From assembly GCA_947254385.1 (NCBI GenBank), contig CAMYCP010000042.1, forward strand, positions 1 to 8,818: a DNA stretch of 8,818 nt, given 5' to 3'. The position numbers were made by a program, and so were the translations under genes. Source of the DNA: an uncultured Filifactor sp. (lineage in GTDB: Bacteria > Bacillota > Clostridia > Peptostreptococcales > Filifactoraceae). Within the stretch, counting starts at the first letter, position 1; each line of letters starts with the position of its first letter. The notes below the pieces were generated by a model, which worked only from the letters and a program-made list of their open reading frames with translations, did no database searches and had not been told where the DNA came from. Below are positions 1 through 6,074 of this stretch, piece by piece.

Positions 1-40
1 AGAATGAAGTTTTTAGAGATTTTCTTATATTATTTTTATT

Positions 41-48
41 AGAGGGGG
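41..48 (+). promoter_or_regulatory. Ribosome binding site fixing the purM start
   Basis: The purine-rich run AGAGGGGG ends five bases before ATG54. The purM frame has no stop upstream within the window, so this site decides the start. The AT-rich stretch at 9-40 looks like a short intergenic spacer; no good -35/-10 pair is visible there, so purM is probably read through from an upstream pur gene. Confidence 0.7.
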
Positions 49-53
49 AACGG

Positions 54-1091
54 ATGCAAAAAATAACATATGCGTCTTCCGGAGTGGACATTTCCGAGGG
101 CAATCGTGCTGTGGAACTTATGAAACAAAAAGTGCGTGAGACCTATAGCAAATCTGTTGTAGGGGATATTGGGCTTTTTGCGGGCGGCTTTTCGCTCAAT
201 CAGTTTAAAACTATGCAGGAACCGACTCTTCTTGCGTCAACGGACGGTGTGGGAACGAAACTTATGATTGCCGACATGATGGACGTACACGACACGGTCG
301 GAACCGATCTTGTAGCTATGTGTGTAAACGATCTTATCTGTCAAGGGGCAAGACCGCTCTTTTTTCTCGACTATATCGCAACCGGCAAGGTGCGTGCGGA
401 AAAAATTGCAAAAATCGTGGGCGGGATAGCGGACGGTTGTAAGGAGTCTCTATGTGCGCTAATCGGCGGAGAAACTGCTGAAATGCCGGGAATGTACGCT
501 GAAAACGAGTACGATCTGGCAGGATTTTCAGTTGGAATAGTAGATAAGAGTAAGATAATCGACGGCTCTAAAATAAAAGAAGGCGACAGCATTATAGCTC
601 TTAAATCAAGCGGCTTACATTCCAACGGATATTCTCTTGCCCGCAAAATATTTTTTGAACATCTCAGCTTAAAAGTTACGGACACTTATAAAAATATGAG
701 TGAAACTATCGGAGAGGCGCTTTTACGTCCGACCAAACTTTATGTAAAAACGGTACTTGATGTGATTGATAACTTTGAAATATCGGGTATATCAAATATT
801 ACCGGGGGAGGGCTTACCGAAAATGTGCCAAGAATACTACCCGACAACTTAAATGCGGTAATCGATACAATTAAAGACGTTCCTGAAATATTTGACGTCA
901 TACGTGAGCTTGATATAGTCGAAAAGGATGAAATGTACAGAAGTTTTAATATGGGCATAGGTATGGTTTTAATAGTCAAAAATGACGAGGCTGAAAAAAT
1001 CGTTTCATATATAAACGAAAATACCGACGACAGATGTTATATAGCCGGCAGAATAACTCAAGGAGATAAAAAATGTCTTGTAAATCTCTAA
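54..1091 (+). CDS. purM: Phosphoribosylformylglycinamidine cyclo-ligase (AIR synthetase)
   Basis: PurM closes the imidazole ring in de novo purine synthesis: FGAM + ATP gives aminoimidazole ribonucleotide + ADP + Pi, in the cytoplasm. The 345-aa length is normal for the family. Visible motifs are YASSGVDI (res. 6-13), the ATP/metal segment STDGVGTKL (62-70), VNDL with PLFFLDY (91-107), GGETAEMPGMY (138-148), GFSVGIV (157-163) and SSGLHSNGYSL (185-195). The C-terminal half has NITGGGLTENVPR (248-260) and FNMGIGM (298-304). Many homologues have His where this protein has Asn248. The reading frame stays open to the left edge, but ATG54 is chosen because AGAGGGGG (41-48) lies just upstream and the protein then starts at the usual place. 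It overlaps purN by 19 bases. The preceding operon gene (often purF) lies outside the window. Confidence 0.97.
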   Translation: MQKITYASSGVDISEGNRAVELMKQKVRETYSKSVVGDIGLFAGGFSLNQFKTMQEPTLLASTDGVGTKLMIADMMDVHDTVGTDLVAMCVNDLICQGARPLFFLDYIATGKVRAEKIAKIVGGIADGCKESLCALIGGETAEMPGMYAENEYDLAGFSVGIVDKSKIIDGSKIKEGDSIIALKSSGLHSNGYSLARKIFFEHLSLKVTDTYKNMSETIGEALLRPTKLYVKTVLDVIDNFEISGISNITGGGLTENVPRILPDNLNAVIDTIKDVPEIFDVIRELDIVEKDEMYRSFNMGIGMVLIVKNDEAEKIVSYINENTDDRCYIAGRITQGDKKCLVNL

Positions 1092-1642
1092 ATTTGGGTA
1101 TACTGGTTTCAGGTGGCGGCACTAATTTGCAGGCACTTATGGATGCTCAAAATGCGGGATTTTTTAAATCCCGAATACGGGTTGTCATATCCGACAAAAA
1201 TGACGCTTACGCTTTAAAACGGGCGGAAAAAGCAGATATACCTACATTTTGTTTAAAAGAACAGAAAGATATTATAAAAAAATTGCAGGAATATGATGTA
1301 GACCTGGTAGTACTGGCGGGCTATCTAAAAATTTTGGATAAAGATTTTTTAAAAGCATACAACCGCCGAATAATAAATATTCATCCGTCGTTACTTCCAA
1401 AATACGGCGGAATGGGCATGCACGGCACAAAAGTACACGAGGCTGTATTTAAAGCGGGTGAAAAAAAGAGCGGTGCCAGCGTACACTATGTAACTGACGT
1501 GGTGGACGGAGGCGATATAATATTGCAGGAAAAATGCGATATTTCGGATCTTAAAACACCGGCGGAAATACAAAAGAGGGTACTTGATATAGAACATGGT
1601 TTACTTAAAAAAGCTGTTTTAAAATTGGAGGAAGAATTATGA
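1073..1642 (+). CDS. purN: Phosphoribosylglycinamide formyltransferase (GAR transformylase, folate-dependent)
   Basis: PurN transfers a formyl group from 10-formyltetrahydrofolate to GAR, giving FGAR. The 189-aa length is typical. Visible features are the phosphate-binding loop SGGGTNLQAL (res. 13-22), LAGYLKIL (81-88), the active-site segment NIHPSLLPKYGG (102-113) and SGASVHYVTDVVDGGDII (133-150). Asn102, His104 and Asp145 match the family's catalytic Asn, His and Asp. The MGMHGTKVHEAV stretch after the active site is a variant common in anaerobes and not a defect. The start is ATG1073, supported by AAGGAG at 1060-1065 with seven-base spacing; this places the start inside the end of purM. 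The stop overlaps the purH start as ATGA. Both overlaps imply coupled translation in one pur transcript. Confidence 0.97.
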   Translation: MSCKSLNLGILVSGGGTNLQALMDAQNAGFFKSRIRVVISDKNDAYALKRAEKADIPTFCLKEQKDIIKKLQEYDVDLVVLAGYLKILDKDFLKAYNRRIINIHPSLLPKYGGMGMHGTKVHEAVFKAGEKKSGASVHYVTDVVDGGDIILQEKCDISDLKTPAEIQKRVLDIEHGLLKKAVLKLEEEL

Positions 1643-3162
1643 AACGTGCTTTGCTCAGTGTAACCGATAAGACCGGAATAGTTGAACTTGCCAAGGGACT
1701 TGATGAACTCGGATATGAAGTAATATCCACCGGCGGAACATTAAAAACAATATCCGATGCGGGGGTTAAGGTAAAAGGTATAGAAGAAATAACCGGTTTT
1801 CCGGAAATTTTGGACGGACGTGTAAAAACGTTACATCCTGTAGTACACGGCGGAATACTTTTTAAACGTGATAAGGACTCTCACGTAAAAACCGTAGAAG
1901 AACTGAAAATAGACCCGATAGATGTGGTGGCGGTAAATCTGTATGATTTTGAAGGTACTTTAAAATCCGGAAAGAGCCATGAAGATATAGTTGAACACAT
2001 AGATATAGGCGGGCCGTCCATGGTGAGATCGGCAGCCAAAAACTATAAAGACGTGTTGATATTGACAGACCCGAAGGATTATGCCGAAGTGCTTGAAAGG
2101 ATAAAAACCGATACGGCGGATATCGAATTTAGAGAAAAATTGGCGGCTAAAGCATTTGCGCAAACCGCATATTATGATTCGATAATATCCGCATATTTCA
2201 GAAAAAAGACGGGAATTGAAACCGACACGTACTCCATAGGGCTGAAAGAAGACGGAAACTTAAGATACGGCGAAAATCCTCACCAAAATGCGAAACTGTA
2301 TAAAGATAGCGCTGAAACTGGAATATTGAGCGATTATGTGCAATATTCGGGCAAAGAACTTTCGTTTAATAATCTTAACGATTTAAATACCGCCGTTGAA
2401 CTTGCCAAACTTCTTTACGATAAAAAGTATACCGCCGTGGTTGCGTTGAAACACGCCACACCTTGCGCCACTGCATATGCCGACACCATCTATGATGCAT
2501 ATATGAAAGCATATGAGGGCGATAAAGAGTCGATATTCGGCGGAATAGTCGCCTGCACTGCAAAAGTTGACAAAAAGACGGCTGAAAAAATGCACGAAAT
2601 TTTTCTTGAAATCATCGCCGCACCGGACTTTGATGAAGATGCACTGGAAGTTTTGAAACAAAAGAAAAATTTAAGAATACTCAAAATAGATTTTTCTCTC
2701 CCGGTAGTTCAAACCGACATCAAGTATCTAAATGGCAAAGTACTGATTCAGGAAAAAGACGGGCGCACTGAAGAAAAATATGATGTCGTGACTGAAAAAC
2801 AACCTACAGACAAAGAAAAAGCCGATATGCTCTTTGCCATGGATGTATGTCGATTTGCCAAATCCAACGCCGTCACGGTTGTAAAAGACGGGGCGACTTT
2901 GGGCATAGGCGGCGGACAGACTTCACGTATATGGGCGCTCGAAAGCATAAGGAACAATCAAAAGGACAAGGATTTTACAGGTGCTGTGCTTGCATCCGAT
3001 GCGTTTTTCCCGTTTGCCGATTGCGTTGAAACTGCGCATCAAATGGGAATAACCGCAATAATACAACCCGGAGGATCGATTAGAGATAAAGAAAGTATTG
3101 AATCGTGCAATAAATATGGTATAGCGATGGTATTTACGGGTATACGACATTTTAGACATTAA
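1639..3162 (+). CDS. purH: Bifunctional AICAR formyltransferase / IMP cyclohydrolase
   Basis: PurH performs the last two steps to IMP: formylation of AICAR with 10-formyl-THF, then ring closure of FAICAR. The length of 507 aa is near the usual 510-530. The N-terminal IMP cyclohydrolase (MGS-like) domain, about res. 1-185, shows SVTDKTGI (7-14), STGGT (30-34), TGFPEILDGRVKTLHP (52-67), HGGIL (70-74) and DIGGPSMVRSAAKNY (122-136). The transformylase domain shows LRYGENPHQ (208-216), FNNLNDLN (243-250), the Lys271-His272 pair in ALKHATPC, SIFGGIVA, KSNAVTV, GGGQTSR, SDAFFPFAD, IQPGGSIRD and the terminal RHFRH. Many homologues have KH(x)NPCG where this has KHATPCAT. The start is ATG1639 with GGAGGAAG at 1627-1634, overlapping purN by four bases. 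No purD follows. Confidence 0.97.
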   Translation: MKRALLSVTDKTGIVELAKGLDELGYEVISTGGTLKTISDAGVKVKGIEEITGFPEILDGRVKTLHPVVHGGILFKRDKDSHVKTVEELKIDPIDVVAVNLYDFEGTLKSGKSHEDIVEHIDIGGPSMVRSAAKNYKDVLILTDPKDYAEVLERIKTDTADIEFREKLAAKAFAQTAYYDSIISAYFRKKTGIETDTYSIGLKEDGNLRYGENPHQNAKLYKDSAETGILSDYVQYSGKELSFNNLNDLNTAVELAKLLYDKKYTAVVALKHATPCATAYADTIYDAYMKAYEGDKESIFGGIVACTAKVDKKTAEKMHEIFLEIIAAPDFDEDALEVLKQKKNLRILKIDFSLPVVQTDIKYLNGKVLIQEKDGRTEEKYDVVTEKQPTDKEKADMLFAMDVCRFAKSNAVTVVKDGATLGIGGGQTSRIWALESIRNNQKDKDFTGAVLASDAFFPFADCVETAHQMGITAIIQPGGSIRDKESIESCNKYGIAMVFTGIRHFRH

Positions 3163-3194
3163 TTTTAATATTGAAACACAAATAATATTAAAAT
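3162..3194 (+). other. All-AT inverted repeat just after purH
   Basis: The arms ATTTTAATATT (3162-3172) and AATATTAAAAT (3184-3194) are perfect 11-base complements around an 11-base loop. The stem is A/T only and no T-run follows, so it is a poor intrinsic terminator. It could still act as a 3'-end stabiliser for the pur transcript. The rest of the spacer up to 3380 is AT-rich, with no gene I can support. Confidence 0.35.
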
Positions 3195-3381
3195 CTGATA
3201 GAAAAATCATTAATGTTGTAACGCTTTAGTGCAAATTTTCACACTATCTTATTTTTTAAATTCTAAGTATAATACTTTTTATCATTTTTTTATTTATTTA
3301 TTGTTTATTTTAACGTTCATATATCATTATTTTACTACATTTCTTAACGCTTTTAAGTATAATTTATTACAAACACAAAAA

Positions 3382-3407
3382 AAACCGGTTGAAAATTCAA
3401 CCGGTTT
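3382..3407 (-). terminator. Intrinsic terminator of gdh (possibly bidirectional)
   Basis: The arms AAACCGGTTG (3382-3391) and CAACCGGTTT (3398-3407) form a perfect 10-bp stem with a 6-base loop; two further A-T pairs could close inside the loop. Read on the minus strand, the stem runs into eight Ts before a G, which is the classical terminator layout. It lies 17 bases past the gdh stop. On the plus strand the stem is followed only by a broken T-run (TTTCTTATTTT), so it may stop purH transcription less efficiently, about 220 bases after purH. No other good plus-strand terminator is visible in the spacer. Confidence 0.88.
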
Positions 3408-3424
3408 CTTATTTTAATAATATT

Positions 3425-4693
3425 TTAATACCAACCTCTAAGTTTCATAACTTCTGCAACGTGTTTTACGGAATGCATATAAGCGGCTTCTTTGATGGTT
3501 ACATCATATTCGTCTCTGATTTTCCAGATAGCGTCGGATGCTTTAACCATATCTTTTTCTTGTTTTTCAACAACTTCTTCTTCTGTCCAGTAATAGCCGT
3601 ATCTGTTTTGTACCCATTCATAGTAGGATACCAAAACTCCGCCGGAGTTGGTCATGATGTCCGGAGTTACAGGAATTTTTCTTTCTTTGAATACTTCTGC
3701 CGCTTCATCAGTGGTAGGACCGTTAGCTGCTTCGCAAACGAGTTTAGCTTTGATGTTTTTAGCTACATCTGCGGTAATAGCGTTTTCAAGAGCTGCAGGA
3801 ACCAAGATGTCTACATCCAGTTTCCAGAAATCATCAAGGCTTATCATCTTAGCTTTCGGATAGTCTACGAGGTTTTTGTGTTCGTTGAAGTATGCAAGCA
3901 TTTCTTCAAAGTCCAAACCATCTTCATTGTAGATAGCGTATGTGCCTTGTTTAGGAGCCCATTCAGCTAAAGCGACAATTTTTGCGCCTTGTCCTTGGAT
4001 GTTTTTAACTGTGAAACGACCAACGTTACCGAAACCTTGAACGCCTACTTTAGCGCCTTTAACTTCGATACCGCATCTCTTTGCGGCTTCTCTCATGATA
4101 ACGGATACGCCGAAACCTGTAGCTTCGTTTCTACCTTTAGATCCACCCCATTCAACAGGTTTACCGGTGAATACACCGAGATTTTGTTCGTCGCCGGAAA
4201 GTTTGATGAGTTCATCGGACATCCAGGACATGATTTGACCGTTTGTGCCTACATCCGGTGCAGGTACGTCTACTTTTTCGCCTAAGTACTTATGAAGACC
4301 GCGAACCCATCCTCTTGATATTTGTTCAAGTTCTTTTGCGGAAAGTTCGTTTATGTTGCAGATAACTCCGCCTTTAGCACCGCCGTAAGGAATACCTACG
4401 ATACCGCATTTGAATGTCATCCAGATTGAAAGAGCTTTTACTTCATCAATGTTTACGTTTTGATGGAAACGAATGCCGCCTTTTGCAGGACCTACAGCAT
4501 CATTGTGGCATGAACGATAGCCTTTGAACATTCTTAATTCGCCGTTGTCCATTCTAACGGGGATATTAACTTCGATAACTCTCTTAGGTTCTTTGAGCAG
4601 TTCATAAACTGCAGGATCCAATCCTAATTTGTCGCAAGCGACCTTTACTTGGTGTTGTGCACTCAAGAAAGGATTTTGATTTTCTTTACCCAT
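3425..4693 (-). CDS. gdh: Glutamate dehydrogenase, probably NAD-specific
   Basis: The enzyme catalyses reversible oxidative deamination of glutamate to 2-oxoglutarate and ammonia; in glutamate-fermenting anaerobes it opens the route through 2-hydroxyglutarate. The 422-aa protein shows substrate Lys71 in GPAKGGIRFH (68-77), Lys95 in WMTFK, catalytic Lys107 in the signature PYGGAKGGV (102-110), PAPDVGTNGQIMSW (145-158) with Asp147, the Rossmann loop GFGNVG (220-225), CEAANGPT, and TNSGGVLVSYYEWVQN. Glu244 ends the second Rossmann strand (ALAEW); an acidic residue there fits NAD rather than NADP preference. The frame stays open 63 codons upstream, but that extension looks non-coding. ATG4693 is chosen because AAAGGAG (4703-4709) precedes it by nine bases and the protein then begins like known family members. 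The gene is followed by a strong terminator and stands alone. Confidence 0.97.
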   Translation of the reverse strand: MGKENQNPFLSAQHQVKVACDKLGLDPAVYELLKEPKRVIEVNIPVRMDNGELRMFKGYRSCHNDAVGPAKGGIRFHQNVNIDEVKALSIWMTFKCGIVGIPYGGAKGGVICNINELSAKELEQISRGWVRGLHKYLGEKVDVPAPDVGTNGQIMSWMSDELIKLSGDEQNLGVFTGKPVEWGGSKGRNEATGFGVSVIMREAAKRCGIEVKGAKVGVQGFGNVGRFTVKNIQGQGAKIVALAEWAPKQGTYAIYNEDGLDFEEMLAYFNEHKNLVDYPKAKMISLDDFWKLDVDILVPAALENAITADVAKNIKAKLVCEAANGPTTDEAAEVFKERKIPVTPDIMTNSGGVLVSYYEWVQNRYGYYWTEEEVVEKQEKDMVKASDAIWKIRDEYDVTIKEAAYMHSVKHVAEVMKLRGWY

Positions 4694-4702
4694 GTTAATG
4701 CA

Positions 4703-4709
4703 CTCCTTT
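4703..4709 (-). promoter_or_regulatory. Ribosome binding site fixing the gdh start
   Basis: AAAGGAG on the minus strand lies nine bases before ATG4693. It decides the start, because an in-frame ATG at 4882 would otherwise add 63 residues. That extension is rich in Phe, Ile, Lys and Cys, has no ribosome site that I can see, and matches nothing in GDH proteins. Confidence 0.85.
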
Positions 4710-4861
4710 AATAAATATAATTTAATTTTTGCTCCGTCGTCAAAATACAATCTCTTATGTAAAATAATTGAAACCGAAAAAAATACTTTCAGTTTTATCT
4801 CACGTTTGTTAATAAAAACACAAAAGATTGTACAATACGGAGATATATAACAAAAACCTTT

Positions 4862-4887
4862 GCGCCGTCTATTCGATTGCACGGCAC
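4862..4887 (-). other. GC-rich hairpin in the presumed gdh leader
   Basis: In minus-strand RNA, GUGCCGU (4887-4881) can pair with ACGGCGC (4868-4862): six Watson-Crick pairs plus one G-U wobble, around a 12-base loop. Read on the plus strand, the wobble becomes a C-A mismatch. Pairing therefore favours transcription toward gdh. It stands out as a GC island in very AT-rich sequence. No T-run follows, so it is not a terminator. Its role is unknown. Confidence 0.35.
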
Positions 4888-4938
4888 ACTTTAATACAAA
4901 TAAAAAAGTTTTAAACTACAAACATTCGGTACATTTTT

Positions 4939-4967
4939 ATTATATGCCATTGAATAAAAATATGCAA
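4939..4967 (-). promoter_or_regulatory. Candidate sigma-A promoter for gdh
   Basis: On the minus strand TTGCAT (4967-4962) is followed after 17 bases by a perfect TATAAT (4944-4939). The -35 box matches only three of six consensus bases. Immediately upstream there is a perfect TTGACA (4995-4990) with 17-base spacing to a weak TAATGT (4972-4967), so two overlapping promoters are possible. Either gives a leader of roughly 240-270 bases before gdh. Confidence 0.4.
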
Positions 4968-5120
4968 CATTAAAAGATAGTGATAATTGTGTCAAATCAT
5001 CGGTAAAACTGTGGCATTTATTGCAACAATGGTATTTTATCATATTTTTTTTAATTTTATAATATTTCAATACTGACATTCTTAAAAATCATAATTATGG
5101 TTTAAAGAAATTTTAAGATA

Positions 5121-5161
5121 AAAAAGTATGCTATATTAAAGTTAAATATAGCATACTTTTT
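5121..5161 (-). terminator. Perfect 17-bp bidirectional terminator-like hairpin after the stalk-domain gene
   Basis: The arms AAAAAGTATGCTATATT (5121-5137) and AATATAGCATACTTTTT (5145-5161) are exact reverse complements around a 7-base loop. Each arm carries five A or T at its outer end, so RNA from either strand ends in a U-run. It lies 55 bases past the stop of the minus-strand stalk-domain gene and about 430 bases before gdh, all on the same strand. Its likely job is to end the envelope-gene transcript and insulate gdh. Confidence 0.8.
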
Positions 5162-5216
5162 AATATGTGAAAATTAATTGAGTTTTTCAAGTTTGATATT
5201 TTTGTAACCTTTTATC

Positions 5217-6074
5217 TTATTTCGTTTTTAAAGCGTCCATATACGTTTCATTTGTAATATTCGTTATCGCAAAAGCACCGTTTCCGTTTATACTACGAAA
5301 TACGTAGTATGTCTGTTCGCCTTTTATCATATTTACCGTGTATTTGCCGCTGAGGGCATCCGAAGTGAAGTTTATCGTGTCGTCTTTCACGGTAAAAGTA
5401 CCTTGTACGACTTTTTTGTCGTTCACTGAGGCTATATCGAATTTTCCGTTTTTTCTAAATTGCATTACATATTTGTTTCTGTTTAAATTTTGCATTGCAA
5501 ATGTTCCGCTTATCGTTTGTGCATTCACGTTGCCTTTAGGCGTAGCTTTGCTGTCCTTTTCAGGTTTTTCGGGGACTGTAACGGGTGCGGTGTCGGGTTT
5601 TTCCGGAGTGTCTTTCGGCAAATCGTTTTTTACCGCATCGTAATATTCGGGTGACATTATTTTTACCGTTTTGGTGTTATTTTCCCAGATTACGTTATAT
5701 CCGAGTTTTTGAGATATAAAAGATAGGGGTATGAAGGTGTAGTTATTTATTATTACGGGAGGTGTTTCGATAAGTTCGGGTTCTCCGTTTACAAAAGCCA
5801 CATCGTTTGCAATGGATAAGGTTATTGCCGTTTCTCCTTTTATGCCGGTTACGGTTTTTGTCTGTTGATCCCACATTATGCTGTCGGCTCCCAAATTTTC
5901 AAATACGTCACGAAACGGCAGCATTGTGCGGTTATTTTTTATTATTGCTCCCGTTTCCGTGTTCAAAGGTTTTCCGTCGATCAATATGTTAATTTTTGTT
6001 GCCGCAAAAATATTCGTTTGAAATATAATTAGGAAGATTGCAAGCAGTATTGCATATTTTTTATTTTTGTTCAT
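5217..6074 (-). CDS. Exported stalk-domain protein (copper amine oxidase N-terminal-like domain)
   Basis: The 285-aa protein is of unknown function and predicted to be extracytoplasmic. Residues 1-24 form a signal peptide (MNKNKK, hydrophobic core, NIFA cleavage region). Residues about 27-140 match the copper amine oxidase N-terminal 'stalk' domain: INILIDGKPL, NNRTMLPFRDVFENLGA, WDQQTKTVTG, TFIPLSFISQKLGYNVIW and NNTKTVKI. This family is common on Firmicute surfaces; no amine oxidase catalytic domain is present, so the name does not imply that enzyme. Residues 150-183 are a Pro/Glu/Lys/Thr linker. Residues about 187-285 form a separate, probably beta-rich domain (SGTFAMQN, FRKNGKFDIAS, QGTFTVKDDTINF) that I cannot assign. 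ATG6074 is chosen because GAAGAGG (6084-6090) lies nine bases upstream; upstream in-frame ATGs lack such a site. It overlaps the TolC-like gene by 14 bases, implying coupled translation and a shared job. Confidence 0.88.
   Translation of the reverse strand: MNKNKKYAILLAIFLIIFQTNIFAATKINILIDGKPLNTETGAIIKNNRTMLPFRDVFENLGADSIMWDQQTKTVTGIKGETAITLSIANDVAFVNGEPELIETPPVIINNYTFIPLSFISQKLGYNVIWENNTKTVKIMSPEYYDAVKNDLPKDTPEKPDTAPVTVPEKPEKDSKATPKGNVNAQTISGTFAMQNLNRNKYVMQFRKNGKFDIASVNDKKVVQGTFTVKDDTINFTSDALSGKYTVNMIKGEQTYYVFRSINGNGAFAITNITNETYMDALKTK

Larger units (their letters stand above)
4694..5120 (-). other. Long AT-rich upstream region of gdh without a convincing gene
   Basis: This stretch holds the gdh ribosome site, candidate promoters at 4939-4995, a GC-rich hairpin at 4862-4887 and a 10-base palindrome, ATTGTACAAT, at 4827-4836. 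A 62-codon minus-strand frame at 4891-5079 lacks a ribosome site and any recognisable composition, so I do not call it. I see no T-box, tRNA or recognisable riboswitch. If the distal promoter is used, the gdh leader is about 240 bases, long enough for post-transcriptional control. Confidence 0.5.

Noticed and set aside
3265..3277. AAGTAT-A-ATACTT followed by Ts as a purH terminator
   Set aside because: The repeat leaves only a one-base loop. A foldable hairpin would keep about three weak base pairs.
3229..3417. Possible 62-residue Phe/Tyr-rich membrane peptide in the purH-gdh spacer
   Set aside because: It has no ribosome site, ends inside the terminator hairpin, and its Phe/Tyr/Leu richness is what T-rich DNA gives by chance.
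4714..4743. TTGACG and TATATT with 18-base spacing just before gdh, as the gdh promoter
   Set aside because: The boxes look good, but transcription would start at about 4707, inside the ribosome binding site, leaving almost no leader. The more distal candidate is preferred.
4694..4882. N-terminal extension of gdh by 63 codons
   Set aside because: The extension has non-coding composition and no ribosome site. The start at 4693 has AAAGGAG and gives the normal GDH N-terminus.
4891..5079. Possible 62-residue small protein upstream of gdh, minus strand
   Set aside because: No ribosome binding site, no recognisable motif, and low-complexity AT-rich composition. It also overlaps the best promoter candidates.
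5217..6074. Calling the stalk-domain protein a copper amine oxidase
   Set aside because: Only the N-terminal stalk-type domain is present. The large catalytic domain with its topaquinone tyrosine and copper histidines is absent.
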